Part shown: in pieces, positions 35,966 to 45,844 of the stretch | Layout: each line of letters starts with the position of its first letter | How positions within the stretch are numbered: position 1 is the first letter of the stretch | From: Paenibacillus glucanolyticus NBRC 15330 | GTDB taxonomy: Bacteria > Bacillota > Bacilli > Paenibacillales > Paenibacillaceae | Assembly (NCBI RefSeq): GCF_004000885.1 | Contig: NZ_BIMC01000008.1 | Coordinates: forward strand, 1 to 64,000 | Direction: 5' to 3' | DNA length: 64,000 bases | Position numbers and translations under genes: made by a program | The notes under the pieces: generated by a model | What the model was told of the DNA's origin: nothing | The model's input: only the letters and a program-made list of their open reading frames with translations | Database searches by the model: none

Positions 35966-36304
35966 TCAGATACGCTGCATTTGTTTCTCGGCAAAATTGC
36001 CGATCCAGGGCAGTTTGAACCATTTTCCCTGAATGGCGTTAGCCATAAGCACCAGCCACATCAGCACGCCAACCAGTGCGAGGAGGGCGGAAGCCAGGAG
36101 GCCGATGATGGGCACCGCGCTCGACAGCAGGTGGGCGACGGCAAGAATGCCGAAGGCCAGCAGGGACTGAAGGGCATGGAATATGACGTAACGGCTTCTT
36201 TTTTCTAATGAAAGAAACAGAATTCCTCCGACCATGGGAAGAAGATAACAGAGTGTTGCGGCCAGATTCTCGGGAAGCCCTGTGGACGATTTGAAAGGGG
36301 ACAT
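35966..36304 (-). CDS. DUF4870 small membrane protein
   Basis: 112 residues with three or four membrane segments and the DUF4870/Tic20-like pattern (NLAATLCYLLPMVGGILF; RYVIFHALQSLLAFG). AAGGAG lies eight bases before the ATG. Function unknown. Confidence 0.85.
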   Translation of the reverse strand: MSPFKSSTGLPENLAATLCYLLPMVGGILFLSLEKRSRYVIFHALQSLLAFGILAVAHLLSSAVPIIGLLASALLALVGVLMWLVLMANAIQGKWFKLPWIGNFAEKQMQRI

Positions 36305-36404
36305 CTCATCAACTCCTTGTCTTAAAAACCGGTTCTGGGTAGGGCAAGCTTTATACCTTACCTTATGAAGCGATTGGACAAAGTATGATGGTTGTGCACC
36401 GATA

Positions 36405-38363
36405 TTATTTCATTTTCAATTGCAGCAGATACTTCACGAGAGCATCCTGCTCCTCCTTGGTAAAACCGCTGCTTTCGTCCACCCAATATTCATGACCCTG
36501 ACCCGTAATGTGGGTGTCCCTCAGCCGTGCATCTTTGCGGTTCGCTTCAATGACCTGCATTCTCAGCTTCCGGTCGATCAGGGCCTTCAGGCTGTTGTAA
36601 GGATCCGGCTGAATGCCTTTCATAACGCTTTCGGCTACTCCAATTTGTCCCAGCTCCGGGCCAACAGCCACTCCGCCATCATGCAAATACGGTGCAGACC
36701 AGCGCAGCCCTATCAGCCCCTTGACCTTATAACCGCCTCCGGATTGATGATGGCCGAAGCCCAGCTCGATCTGCTTCGGGTCGATTCCGTCCAGGGGAAT
36801 CTTGACCCCCTTCGCATCCGAAGGGAGGGGTACGGGAGTGTTGGGAGGATAGAACTCTGCCTCGCCAAAAGCGTTTTGCGTGGTGTGGAAGGCTTTGGCC
36901 CTTGCAGGCTCAGTGCCGATTTCGACAGCAGGCAGAATCCGGTTATTCGTGAAAAAATCACCTGCATGGCAAGAGATGCACTGTACTTTTTTGAATACCT
37001 CCGCTCCGAGATGGATGGTCTTGGCATTGGTGGCTGCCGAAGAATCTGTGTCTGGCGGACGCACCGTATTCTGATAGGCAGACATGGCATTAACCTGCTC
37101 CCCGGCATGAAATCCGGGCGAACTGATGTACAGTCCATTGGGCGCAATTGCCGAAACCTTCGGGAAGTTCGGAATCTTGATTACTTCATTGACACCGGGG
37201 GTGCCGGGATTCGGGTCCAGCCGGTTGAAGAATTCGGTTGGCTTCAGCCCGCTCTTTGGGTCGTAACGGAACTTGCGATGAGCTGCATTTTGCAAAATGG
37301 TACCCACATAGATTTCCTTGTCGATCCCCCATAAAGGCTCGCTGATCTCGCTTTGGCTCAAGGTATCCGTATTCTGTGCATGCACATTGTTGCTGAAGGT
37401 GCTGAGCCCCTTGAAAGGGCCCGCAATAGCGAAGCCGCTCCAGCTGAACGGATGATCACCCTTCGTGAACATATCGGGAATTTGGGTCACATCGCTGATA
37501 AGATCAACGGTAGTATCGAAATTGCCGGGTGCCCATTTCATGAGATTGTCGTCAACCGCCTTTTCCAGTGCTGCTGGATCGGGCAGTGCCTCGGGTTTTC
37601 CTTTGGAATTGATGACGGTACGGTTCTCGTTCTTAATAAAATCCACGAGCTTCGTGACATCCGTATGGGTAAAATATGCCGAGCTGTTAGGTGCCAGCGC
37701 CAGCATGAAACCCAAGTTTAGATCAGAGTTCGGTGCGCCTTCCACCACCATTCCCGTCTCGCGGTTGACGGTAGCATGACAGGCCATGCAGGTGACTCCG
37801 ATACGGGCTTTACCCTTGTCATATTTTACTTTGACACCGATCGGGGCATAAGCTCCTTTGGCTACATCAAAGCCAGTGTCAATCTTATCTCCCTTGCGGA
37901 AGGATTTGCCACCAATTGTAACATCCTGATCAAGCTCGATTTGTAAATTGTTCGTGCCCTTTCCCTTCAGCTCAGCGATAGCCTTGGCGATTTTGCCCAG
38001 TTTCATTGGGCCGTCAACAATCCCCAGAATATCGGTTAAGAATACCTCATTGCCAAAGGTCTCCTCATAAAGGGTGCGGCGCCCCAGAGCAATCATGTCT
38101 TTCGTTATTTCTATAGCTCCGTTAGCCGCGGATAAGCGAGGATCCTGGTCCTGAAGGGCAGAACCGGGAACCGTAAGTGTTTTGCCCCAGAGATCATACT
38201 GGCGAATGAAGCCCAGTTGCTGGGCCTGGAGCTGTGGTGCATTTTCCAACTTGTGTTCAGGCGGTACATAGGCGTATTCCGGCTTCCCGATATAAGCTGC
38301 AAGCCATAGGGCGCCCACGGCTATAATGGGGATAAGCAGCAGAACCCATTTCGATTTTCGCAT
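36405..38363 (-). CDS. Membrane-anchored di-heme cytochrome c, MauG/cytochrome c peroxidase-like
   Basis: 652 residues with one N-terminal membrane anchor and two CxxCH haem sites (CMACH and CISCH). The C-terminal GLRWSAPYLHDGG matches the region after the second haem in cytochrome c peroxidase and MauG proteins. Peroxidases of that family are about 330-400 residues, so this protein is much longer, with a large segment between the haems. RoxA-type rubber dioxygenases have a similar size and haem layout; I cannot confirm that relation. It faces the outside of the membrane. AAAGGG precedes the ATG. A small acidic protein gene is 65 bp upstream. Confidence 0.85.
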   Translation of the reverse strand: MRKSKWVLLLIPIIAVGALWLAAYIGKPEYAYVPPEHKLENAPQLQAQQLGFIRQYDLWGKTLTVPGSALQDQDPRLSAANGAIEITKDMIALGRRTLYEETFGNEVFLTDILGIVDGPMKLGKIAKAIAELKGKGTNNLQIELDQDVTIGGKSFRKGDKIDTGFDVAKGAYAPIGVKVKYDKGKARIGVTCMACHATVNRETGMVVEGAPNSDLNLGFMLALAPNSSAYFTHTDVTKLVDFIKNENRTVINSKGKPEALPDPAALEKAVDDNLMKWAPGNFDTTVDLISDVTQIPDMFTKGDHPFSWSGFAIAGPFKGLSTFSNNVHAQNTDTLSQSEISEPLWGIDKEIYVGTILQNAAHRKFRYDPKSGLKPTEFFNRLDPNPGTPGVNEVIKIPNFPKVSAIAPNGLYISSPGFHAGEQVNAMSAYQNTVRPPDTDSSAATNAKTIHLGAEVFKKVQCISCHAGDFFTNNRILPAVEIGTEPARAKAFHTTQNAFGEAEFYPPNTPVPLPSDAKGVKIPLDGIDPKQIELGFGHHQSGGGYKVKGLIGLRWSAPYLHDGGVAVGPELGQIGVAESVMKGIQPDPYNSLKALIDRKLRMQVIEANRKDARLRDTHITGQGHEYWVDESSGFTKEEQDALVKYLLQLKMK

Positions 38364-38428
38364 GTGGTATCACCCTTTATGAGCAGGACTTGATGAACCA
38401 TCTCTGTACACTGCCGGTATACAAGGGA

Positions 38429-38707
38429 TTAATCAACTTCGACATCATGGCGCAGCGGAGATTCGGCATTCACCTGTTTATCCGGGCCCTTCTCTTTTGG
38501 AACCATACGTTCGTCTGTTCTGCCTTGATGATGGTTGTCAAAATCATATTCAGCCAGTCTCCACTCCGTAGAGCCCTTCTGCGGATCAAACGGGAACTCT
38601 TCGCCGCGCTTCAAATATTCCTCCCGACCCCATTCATTGGTGTACGTTCCGTCCACTTCAACCTCTTCGTTTGAAATCGGATGGAGATCTTTGTCTTTAC
38701 CGGACAT
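38429..38707 (-). CDS. Small polar protein of unknown function
   Basis: 92 residues from the ATG at 38707, with AGAGGAG upstream. Very charged, with GTYTNEWGREEYLKRGEEFP and no membrane helix. I do not recognise it. It lies just upstream of the cytochrome gene on the same strand. Confidence 0.65.
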   Translation of the reverse strand: MSGKDKDLHPISNEEVEVDGTYTNEWGREEYLKRGEEFPFDPQKGSTEWRLAEYDFDNHHQGRTDERMVPKEKGPDKQVNAESPLRHDVEVD

Positions 38708-38863
38708 GTCGCATGCTCCTCTCAGGCTTGATTTTAGAAATGATTCATATCGCATAAAGTAACCAGAAAGAGAAGGTACTATCCGCTAAAAGGTGCATGA
38801 AAGTCAAATACAGGCTTGAAAATAATGGTCGCTTCTTTAAATATGCCGCCCCAATTTAACGAA

Positions 38864-39913
38864 CTAGTCAGAGTCATCCGACGATGGTGGGGATTTGGAT
38901 TGGATAGCATCAAGGATATGGCGTTCCAGCAGCACACGAGGATTCTTCCAGCGGCTGACCTTGCTATCGGCAGTAAATACAACGACCGTATCCAACTTGG
39001 GAAAAAGATAGATTTGCTGTCCACCATGGCCATGTGCGAGTGCAAAGGGCGTACCGTTCTGCATGCCGTTCCACCACTGGAATCCATAATCGCCAAAAGC
39101 GGGATAGCCCTTAACTTGGGGAGTAAGTGCTTGCTCCAGCCATGATTCCGGAATGAGACGCTCACCTTCCCATCGTCCTCCGTCCAGGCAGCATAAACCG
39201 AATTTGGCCATATCCCTTGACGTGAGATAGAGCCCGACGTGACCCATGCTGTGGCCCTCAGGGCTTGGAGACCATGCAGCATGGTGAATGCCCAGGGGAC
39301 CGAATAGATGCTGCCTGGCATAGGTGTAAGCATCCATTCCCGTGGCTTCGCTAATGGCGACGGAGAGCAGATGTGAATCCGTGCTCCGGTATTGAAACAG
39401 CCCCATCTCCTGCTCAACCACAGGCAGGGAAAGCGCAAAGCTCGTCCATTTCCGGTTGCGGTGGAAGCGGTGAATGAGGGGCTCTCCCAGCTTCTTGCCT
39501 GTTTGCCATGCAAAGCCTGAGGTCATAGTCAGTAAATGATGAAGGGAAACCTTGTGCAGGAGAGGATGAGCGCGTTCGGGAATATACCGCTGGAAGATGT
39601 CTTTAATGGATGAATTCAGATCGGGCAATTCGCCGCGCGAGAGGGCAATGCCAAATAATATGGATGTAAAACTCTTTGTGGCTGACCTGAGATCATTGAG
39701 CGAAGAAACACTGTGCCCGCCATAGTAGCGTTCATATACGAGCTTGCCGCTATGCAGCAGCAGAAAGCTGCGCATTTTCGGATATTGTTTCTGGATGATC
39801 TTGTCGACCTGATCCAGAATCTCATGCTGGAGCCCCAAGTCTTGCGGTTCCGCACTAGGAATCGGGGAGCCGGAAGAATAAGGGGAGTGCAGGATAGAGC
39901 GTGTTTCTGCCAT
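38864..39913 (-). CDS. Beta-lactamase-fold serine hydrolase
   Basis: SxxK at residues 77-80 (SATK), a Tyr-x-Ser motif in FQYRSTDSHL and HGHGGQQ in the position of the KTG motif. It belongs to the class C/esterase group (6-aminohexanoate-dimer hydrolase-like). No signal peptide. ATG at 39913 follows AAGGAGG. 349 residues, complete. Confidence 0.9.
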   Translation of the reverse strand: MAETRSILHSPYSSGSPIPSAEPQDLGLQHEILDQVDKIIQKQYPKMRSFLLLHSGKLVYERYYGGHSVSSLNDLRSATKSFTSILFGIALSRGELPDLNSSIKDIFQRYIPERAHPLLHKVSLHHLLTMTSGFAWQTGKKLGEPLIHRFHRNRKWTSFALSLPVVEQEMGLFQYRSTDSHLLSVAISEATGMDAYTYARQHLFGPLGIHHAAWSPSPEGHSMGHVGLYLTSRDMAKFGLCCLDGGRWEGERLIPESWLEQALTPQVKGYPAFGDYGFQWWNGMQNGTPFALAHGHGGQQIYLFPKLDTVVVFTADSKVSRWKNPRVLLERHILDAIQSKSPPSSDDSD

Positions 39914-40085
39914 AGGAAGGGCCTCCTTATGTTGGAATCTTATTGCGATTTGATTGCGTTTCACGGATTATGAATGTATCTTAACCAATTCCGGGCGTAA
40001 TTGATGATATATGAAATTCATCGTACTAAAAAACATTTTTTGGGAAAGATGAAACAAACAGAAGAATATGATATAATATATTAAT
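39914..40085. other. AT-rich intergenic stretch
   Basis: Contains TATAAT at 40072-40077 without a suitable -35, and no gene. It separates divergent genes. Confidence 0.4.
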
Positions 40086-40111
40086 GATTCAGTTGCATGC
40101 TGTAAGGGTAT
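40086..40111 (+). promoter_or_regulatory. Sigma-B-like promoter before the 62-residue gene
   Basis: GATTCA, 14 bp, then GGGTAT: the same two hexamers and spacing as before csbD (9573-9598). It would give a leader of about 145 nt. Confidence 0.45.
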
Positions 40112-40263
40112 GTATAGTGTCAGGTGCATTGGTAAGTTGCTGAATATCAACCTAATCATCACCGTTAGAACTGCAATATGGCTTCAACTTAATGAGGTAG
40201 ATCTTTTCGGCATTCTCTTTAAACGGAGTAATTTTATTCCACACGTTTTGGGAGGGATCCAAC

Positions 40264-40452
40264 ATGGCAACGAAAGGTCACAATGAGGTTAAGGAAAGTC
40301 TGCGGGAAATGACACGAATTTTCCGGCCTAAAGATCCGAAAAAATTTGTAAAGGAGTATGTCCGGAAGTACCATATTATGGGGGGCTATGAAGAAGAGCT
40401 TACACTTGTTGTTGAGCATGAACTTGGCAAGCTGAATTCCTCCGTTTCGTAA
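40264..40452 (+). CDS. Small basic protein of unknown function
   Basis: 62 residues behind a strong GGGAGGG. Sequence ATKGHNEVKESLREMTRIF and PKKFVKEYVRKYHIMGGYE is helical and charged with no membrane segment. I do not recognise the family. It is monocistronic, with its own terminator, and preceded by a sigma-B-like motif. Confidence 0.75.
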   Translation: MATKGHNEVKESLREMTRIFRPKDPKKFVKEYVRKYHIMGGYEEELTLVVEHELGKLNSSVS

Positions 40453-40542
40453 CCTGTAATAAGCACCTGATATCTATAGAAATATCACAAGCATGTTCAT
40501 TTTGTTAACAACTAATAATATGAACCATTTAGAGAATATGGT

Positions 40543-40583
40543 TAAACCGTTTTTGGGACAAATGTCCCGAAGGCGGTTTTTTT
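40543..40583 (+). terminator. Terminator after the 62-residue gene
   Basis: AAACCG...GGGAC pairs with GTCCC...CGGTTT around AAAT, followed by T's. Confidence 0.8.
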
Positions 40584-40714
40584 GCGTTTGCGGTCGATGA
40601 TAGACATCGGGCTCGAACTTCCGTGCAAAGTCCACTATTTTGAGGGTATTTTGCATCTGTCCCTTCATATATTGTTAGCAGTCGATCCGATAAGGATATA
40701 AGGGAGTGGCAGAT

Positions 40715-41464
40715 GTGAGGATACAGCTGAGACGAAAGGAAGAAATCGGATATATCCGCGAGGCGGGACGCATCTTGGCTGCGTGCCACCGTGAAATAGC
40801 TAAGATCATAAAACCCGGGATTACGACAAGCGAGATTGATGCCAGGGTGGAGAAGTTTCTGGAGAAGAACGGAGCTGTCCCCGAGCAAAAGGGGTATAAA
40901 GGATTTCCCTACGCAACCTGTGCATCGGTTAATGATGTAGTCTGTCATGGATTTCCCGACCAGCGGCCGCTGGAGTCGGGTGATGTGGTGACCATCGACA
41001 TGGTGGTGAATAAGAACGGATGGCTGGCGGATTCAGGATGGACCTATGCGGTAGCCGAGGTTTCTCCCAAGGTAAGAAAGCTGATGGAGCATACGCACGA
41101 AGCGCTGTTTAGAGGGATCGAGGCGGCGCGTCACGGCGCTGCGTTAGGTGATGTAGGTCATGCTATCGAGCAGGTTGCCGAAAGGGAAGGATACGGGATC
41201 GTAAAATCGCTGGTTGGCCATGGAATCGGCCGTGCCATACACGAGCCGCCTGATGTGCTGAACTATGGAGTTCCTGGAAGGGGATTGAAGCTTAAAGAAG
41301 GTATGGTCATTACCATCGAACCGGTATTCACTCTGGGGAGCACAGGTGCAGTGTTCTGGGGAGATGATGGCTGGACCATATCCAGCGCGGATGGATCAAT
41401 AGGTGTTCAATATGAGCATACGATTGCTATCATGCGTGAAGGGCCTGTCATTCTGACGGATTAA
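40715..41464 (+). CDS. map: Methionine aminopeptidase, type I
   Basis: Removes the N-terminal Met from nascent proteins. The metal site residues are visible in VVTIDMVVNKNGWLADSGW (two Asp), GHGIGRAIHEPP (His), ITIEPVF (Glu) and QYEHTIAI (Glu). GTG at 40715 is preferred, eight bases after AAGGGAG; an in-frame GTG at 40706 overlaps that site. Probably a second map copy, since the usual one lies in the ribosomal-protein cluster. Confidence 0.95.
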   Translation: MRIQLRRKEEIGYIREAGRILAACHREIAKIIKPGITTSEIDARVEKFLEKNGAVPEQKGYKGFPYATCASVNDVVCHGFPDQRPLESGDVVTIDMVVNKNGWLADSGWTYAVAEVSPKVRKLMEHTHEALFRGIEAARHGAALGDVGHAIEQVAEREGYGIVKSLVGHGIGRAIHEPPDVLNYGVPGRGLKLKEGMVITIEPVFTLGSTGAVFWGDDGWTISSADGSIGVQYEHTIAIMREGPVILTD

Positions 41465-41490
41465 AGTGCAGAGAAATATAGCATAATAAT

Positions 41491-41541
41491 AGGAGGTATT
41501 CCTGGCGGGGATGATGCAGCTTGCCTGGAACACCTCCTTTA
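41491..41541 (+). terminator. Terminator after map
   Basis: AGGAGGT-TTCC-GGC pairs with GCC-GGAA-ACCTCCT, followed by TT. Confidence 0.6.
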
Positions 41542-41745
41542 GCATGGAGATTCCGGGGTGAATGGAGCTCCTGCACAGCGGCTGCATACAGATTCAAAAA
41601 GACGGAAATGACTGTATATATAGCTATAAAGACTGTCGCTGAGGCATTGTGCAGAATGTCGAATCATGGGTCACGGGAGTGTGAAACGAGTTTGAAAGCG
41701 ATTGCAAAATCAGTAACGGCGCGACTTTGACGACTTTTCGAACAA
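41542..41745. other. Intergenic region before ctaC
   Basis: No gene with a ribosome binding site. ATATATAGCTATA near 41615 is AT-palindromic. The regulatory elements of the cta operon follow at 41746. Confidence 0.4.
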
Positions 41746-41765
41746 TTTGTGAACTCCCTGTGAAT
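41746..41765 (+). promoter_or_regulatory. Candidate ResD binding repeats
   Basis: TTTGTGAAC and CCTGTGAAT are direct repeats 11 bp apart, one helical turn, ending two bases before the -35. They resemble the ResD consensus TTTGTGAAT of B. subtilis, where ResD activates the cta genes. Confidence 0.4.
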
Positions 41766-41767
41766 GA

Positions 41768-41796
41768 TTGACAAAAGCAACCCATGAACTTATATT
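41768..41796 (+). promoter_or_regulatory. Promoter of the cta operon
   Basis: TTGACA, 17 bp, TATATT. The start site near 41803 leaves about 105 nt before ctaC. Confidence 0.75.
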
Positions 41797-41909
41797 TAAT
41801 AAGTGATTGCTTTAATTGACAGGATTACTTCATCCGTGATTGTGCAGGTAGATTACCGCTGTTTGCGCCGGATGGTAGTCTACGAAAATCGGAAAAGTGG
41901 GGTAGATCA

Positions 41910-42959
41910 ATGATGAAACGGTGGCAGGCTGTAAAGCGTCTTCTTCCTTTGATGGCCATGTTTGCTTTGGTGTTATCCGGCTGCGGCCGAGAGGATTTGT
42001 CGGTCTTAAGACCACAAGGTCCGGTAGCACAAGGTCAACTGGATTTAATTAAGCTCTCCATTTCGATTATGATCGTCGTAATGGTTGTGGTATTTGGAAT
42101 TGCCGCATACGTGCTTGTTAAGTTCCGTAGAAAAAAGGGACAAGATGAAATTCCTGAACAAGTGGAAGGGAACCATAAGCTGGAGATTATCTGGACGGCG
42201 ATTCCGCTGCTCTTGGTGCTTGTGCTTGCAGTTCCTACTATTCAAAAGGTGTTTGCGTACGGAGCGAACGATTGGAACGATCCGGAAGCAGTTAAGGTGG
42301 AAGTTACTTCTCACCAGTTCTGGTGGGAGTTTACTTATCCGGACCACGGTGTGAAAACCGCTCAAGAGCTGGTTGTTCCTGTAGGAAAGAAAATTGCCTT
42401 CCAATTAAAAACGAATGATGTGCTTCACTCCTTCTGGGTACCATCGCTCGGCGGCAAGATGGATACGAACACAGAAGGCAGCGTTAACTACATGACTCTG
42501 GTTGCTGACAAAGCGGATACATACATTGGTAAATGCGCAGAGTTGTGCGGCCCTTCCCATGGCTTCATGGAATTCCGTGTGAAAGCGGTTGATGATGCAA
42601 CGTTTGAGCAATGGGTCACTGCAATGAAAGCACCTGCCGTGCTTCCTGCAGACGCTGCGCTTGCTGAGAAATTTAAGACCAACTGTCTCTCCTGCCACGC
42701 TGTTGGCGATCAAGGCGGAGCCATGGGTCCTAACTTGACTGGCATTGGATCACGTGAGACGGTAGCGAGTATCTTGCTGAACGACATAAGCGGCAATCCA
42801 GGGACAAAGCCGACAAAAGACAACATGGTGGAATGGCTGATGGAGCCACAGGCTGTAAAACCTGGTAACACGATGCCTAATCCGAAGGATCTCGGCTTCA
42901 GTGATGAAGAAATCGAGCAAATTGCCGATTACTTAGCCAATTATAAGTTGGATTATTAA
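41910..42959 (+). CDS. ctaC: Cytochrome c oxidase subunit II with fused cytochrome c
   Basis: Lipoprotein signal with LSGC, two membrane helices, a CuA domain (C209 to C213 in CAELCGPSHGFM) and a C-terminal cytochrome c with C259, C262 and H263. It takes electrons from cytochrome c into caa3 oxidase. First gene of ctaCDEF. Confidence 0.97.
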   Translation: MMKRWQAVKRLLPLMAMFALVLSGCGREDLSVLRPQGPVAQGQLDLIKLSISIMIVVMVVVFGIAAYVLVKFRRKKGQDEIPEQVEGNHKLEIIWTAIPLLLVLVLAVPTIQKVFAYGANDWNDPEAVKVEVTSHQFWWEFTYPDHGVKTAQELVVPVGKKIAFQLKTNDVLHSFWVPSLGGKMDTNTEGSVNYMTLVADKADTYIGKCAELCGPSHGFMEFRVKAVDDATFEQWVTAMKAPAVLPADAALAEKFKTNCLSCHAVGDQGGAMGPNLTGIGSRETVASILLNDISGNPGTKPTKDNMVEWLMEPQAVKPGNTMPNPKDLGFSDEEIEQIADYLANYKLDY

Positions 42960-42991
42960 TACAGCAGGAACTTTAAAAGGGGGTACAAACC

Positions 42992-44890
42992 TTGGCTCAC
43001 GCTCATGCTCATAGCCATAGCGTCAAACGCTACACGGGGATAATGGATTGGCTAACAACCGTTGACCACAAGAAAATCGGTATATTATACCTGATAGCGG
43101 GCGGCTTTTTCTTCGGGATTGGCGGTATTGAAGCGATTCTCATTCGCTTGCAGCTGATCAAGCCGATGAACGATTTGGTATCGGCTCAAGTATTTAATGA
43201 ATTAATTACGATGCACGGAACGACGATGATCTTCCTGGGTGTAATGCCAGTTATCTTCGCCTTGATGAATGCGGTCATTCCGCTTCAGATCGGTGCGCGG
43301 GACGTTGCGTTTCCATTTTTGAACTCACTCGGGTTTTGGACGTTTTTGTTCGGTGGACTGTTGCTTAACCTTAGCTGGATTATGGGCGGTGCGCCTGATG
43401 CGGGATGGACATCTTATCCACCGCTATCCTCAACGGACTACTCGCCTACACACGGTGTGGATTTCTATACCATCGGGCTGCAGATAGCAGGTTTGGGTAC
43501 GTTGATCGGCGGTATCAACTTCCTGGCAACCATTATTACAATGCGTGCACCTGGAATGTCCTTCATGAGAATGCCAATGTTTACATGGACGGCGTTCATT
43601 ACATCGGCTATGATCCTGTTCGCATTCCCTGCAATTACAGTAGGCCTTGTATTGCTCAGCTTTGACCGTTTGCTAGGTGCCAATTTCTTTGATGTTGCGG
43701 GCGGCGGTAACCCCGTATTGTGGCAGCATATTTTCTGGATTTTCGGTCACCCTGAAGTATACATTCTGATTTTGCCGGCATTCGGTATTATCTCAGAAGT
43801 TATCCCGACATTCTCTCGTAAACGTTTGTTCGGATACAGCTCGATGGTATTTGCAACCATCCTGATTGCCTTCTTGGGCTTCATGGTTTGGGCTCACCAT
43901 ATGTTTACGACAGGTCTTGGACCTGTAGCAAATGCACTTTTCTCCATCGCTACGATGTTGATTGCGGTTCCTACGGGTATCAAAATCTTTAACTGGCTCT
44001 TTACGATGTGGGGCGGTCAAATCCGTTTCACCAGTGCCAATCTGTTCGCGATCGGTTTCGTACCAACCTTCGTTATGGGTGGCGTTACCGGTGTCATGCT
44101 GGCATCTGCTCCTGCAGATTTCCAGTTCCATGATACGTACTTCGTTGTAGCTCACTTTCACTACGTAATCGTCGGTGGTCTGGTATTCGGACTGTTCTCC
44201 GGATTGCACTACTGGTGGCCTAAAATGTTCGGTCGCGTACTGAACGAAACGCTGGGCAAATGGACGTTCTGGCTGTTCGCTATCGGCTTCCATATGACAT
44301 TCTTTGTACAGCATTTCCTTGGTTTGCTCGGTATGCAGCGGCGGATTGTATCGTACTTGCCGAATCAGAATTTCGATGAACTCAACTTCATCAGTACCAT
44401 CGGTGCAATCTTGATGGGTATCGGTGTGTTGGCCTTCTTGGCCAACGTTGTTGCAACTTCAAGAAAACCGGTGGGTGCAGCAGCGGATCCATGGGAAGAT
44501 GGCCGTACGCTCGAGTGGAGCATTCCTTCTCCACCACCAGAGTACAACTTTAAGCAAATTCCGCTCGTTCGCGGTATCGATGCTTACTGGAAAGAGAAGA
44601 TGGCAGGTAATAAAGAGATGACACCATCCGAGCCGGTTGGTCCGATCCATATGCCTTCGCCAAGCATCCTTCCGTTTGTGATGTCACTGGGTCTGTTTAT
44701 CGCGGGTCTTGGTTTCATGTTTAGCACGGAGGACTTCTCGAATTCGTTCATGAGCTTAATCTTCAATAAATACATTGTTCTGATTGTTGGTCTTCTGATT
44801 ACGTTCGCTGCAATGATCGCTCGTTCCCTGTACGATGATCATGGATATCACATCGAAGTTGAAGAACTGGAAGGGGAGGGGAAAGCATGA
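42992..44890 (+). CDS. ctaD: Cytochrome c oxidase subunit I
   Basis: The catalytic haem-copper subunit: 632 residues, about 14 membrane segments, FGHPEVYILILPAFG with the His-Tyr site, HHMFTTG and VAHFHYVIVGG. It starts at TTG 42992 behind AAAGGGGG. The His-rich AHAHAHSHS start may bind metal. It overlaps ctaE by four bases. Confidence 0.97.
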   Translation: MAHAHAHSHSVKRYTGIMDWLTTVDHKKIGILYLIAGGFFFGIGGIEAILIRLQLIKPMNDLVSAQVFNELITMHGTTMIFLGVMPVIFALMNAVIPLQIGARDVAFPFLNSLGFWTFLFGGLLLNLSWIMGGAPDAGWTSYPPLSSTDYSPTHGVDFYTIGLQIAGLGTLIGGINFLATIITMRAPGMSFMRMPMFTWTAFITSAMILFAFPAITVGLVLLSFDRLLGANFFDVAGGGNPVLWQHIFWIFGHPEVYILILPAFGIISEVIPTFSRKRLFGYSSMVFATILIAFLGFMVWAHHMFTTGLGPVANALFSIATMLIAVPTGIKIFNWLFTMWGGQIRFTSANLFAIGFVPTFVMGGVTGVMLASAPADFQFHDTYFVVAHFHYVIVGGLVFGLFSGLHYWWPKMFGRVLNETLGKWTFWLFAIGFHMTFFVQHFLGLLGMQRRIVSYLPNQNFDELNFISTIGAILMGIGVLAFLANVVATSRKPVGAAADPWEDGRTLEWSIPSPPPEYNFKQIPLVRGIDAYWKEKMAGNKEMTPSEPVGPIHMPSPSILPFVMSLGLFIAGLGFMFSTEDFSNSFMSLIFNKYIVLIVGLLITFAAMIARSLYDDHGYHIEVEELEGEGKA

Positions 44891-45507
44891 GTCACGCTGA
44901 ACATGTAAACGGCGAACTTCCTCACGAGCCGGAGAAGGCAACACTCGAAGGCCGTAATAAGGTTCTTGGTTTCTGGCTCTTCCTTGGTGGAGAGGCTGTA
45001 CTCTTCGGTACGTTGTTTGCAACATTCCTGGCACTTCGCGGCCAGAACAATGAAGGTCCAACGGCTTCTGAACTGTTCTCGCTGCCGATTACGGCAGCAG
45101 CAACACTGATATTGCTTGTCAGTTCCTTGACCAGTGTGTTCGCCATTCAGGCGCTCCACCGTCACAATATCGAGAAGCTGAAGTTGTGGCTCATCGTAAC
45201 CGTAGCACTGGGTCTTGGATTCCTTGGCCTTGAGATTTATGAGTTCTACGAGTATATTGTACATGAATCATTTAATATGAAGACGAGTGCATTCTCGTCT
45301 GCATTCTATACGCTGGTTGGCTTCCACGGTGCTCACGTTGCTTTTGGGGTCGTGTGGATCAGCCTGTTGATTGCTCAGCTGTACAGAAAAGGGTTAACCG
45401 TTGTTACAGCACCCAAGGTATATGTTTCTGCCATGTACTGGCACTTTATCGACGTTGTATGGGTGTTCATCTTCTCGGTCGTATACCTTCTTGGAAAGGT
45501 GGGCTAA
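44887..45507 (+). CDS. ctaE: Cytochrome c oxidase subunit III
   Basis: 206 residues with five membrane segments and FYTLVGFHGAHVAFG and YWHFIDVVWVFIF, typical of subunit III. ATGA overlap with ctaD. Confidence 0.97.
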   Translation: MSHAEHVNGELPHEPEKATLEGRNKVLGFWLFLGGEAVLFGTLFATFLALRGQNNEGPTASELFSLPITAAATLILLVSSLTSVFAIQALHRHNIEKLKLWLIVTVALGLGFLGLEIYEFYEYIVHESFNMKTSAFSSAFYTLVGFHGAHVAFGVVWISLLIAQLYRKGLTVVTAPKVYVSAMYWHFIDVVWVFIFSVVYLLGKVG

Positions 45508-45510
45508 GGA

Positions 45511-45840
45511 ATGACTGCGAACCAATCATCTAATGCTAATGAGGGGCCGACAGTTAAACACCGCCATCGCGTGGAGGGCCCTGAGAAACACATTGTAGTA
45601 TTTATCTTCTCCATCGTGCTGACGGCAATTGCCTTTGCAGCCGTCGCAGCCGGTGGCATCAACACAGCATTTACGATCATCATCTTGCTGGTTATGGCTG
45701 TGCTGCAGGTGTTCGTACAAATGGGTTACTGGATGCACTTAAAGGACAAAGGGCATCTGATGCCAATCCTGTTCATGATTGGCGGCTTCTTCGTAGCAAG
45801 TACCTGTATTGTCATGGCACTGTTCTGGGTTTGGTGGTAA
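45511..45840 (+). CDS. ctaF: Cytochrome c oxidase subunit IV
   Basis: 109 residues, three membrane helices, QVFVQMGYWMHLKDKGH as in Bacillus subunit IV. Three bases after ctaE; a terminator follows. Confidence 0.95.
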   Translation: MTANQSSNANEGPTVKHRHRVEGPEKHIVVFIFSIVLTAIAFAAVAAGGINTAFTIIILLVMAVLQVFVQMGYWMHLKDKGHLMPILFMIGGFFVASTCIVMALFWVWW

Positions 45841-45844
45841 AATG

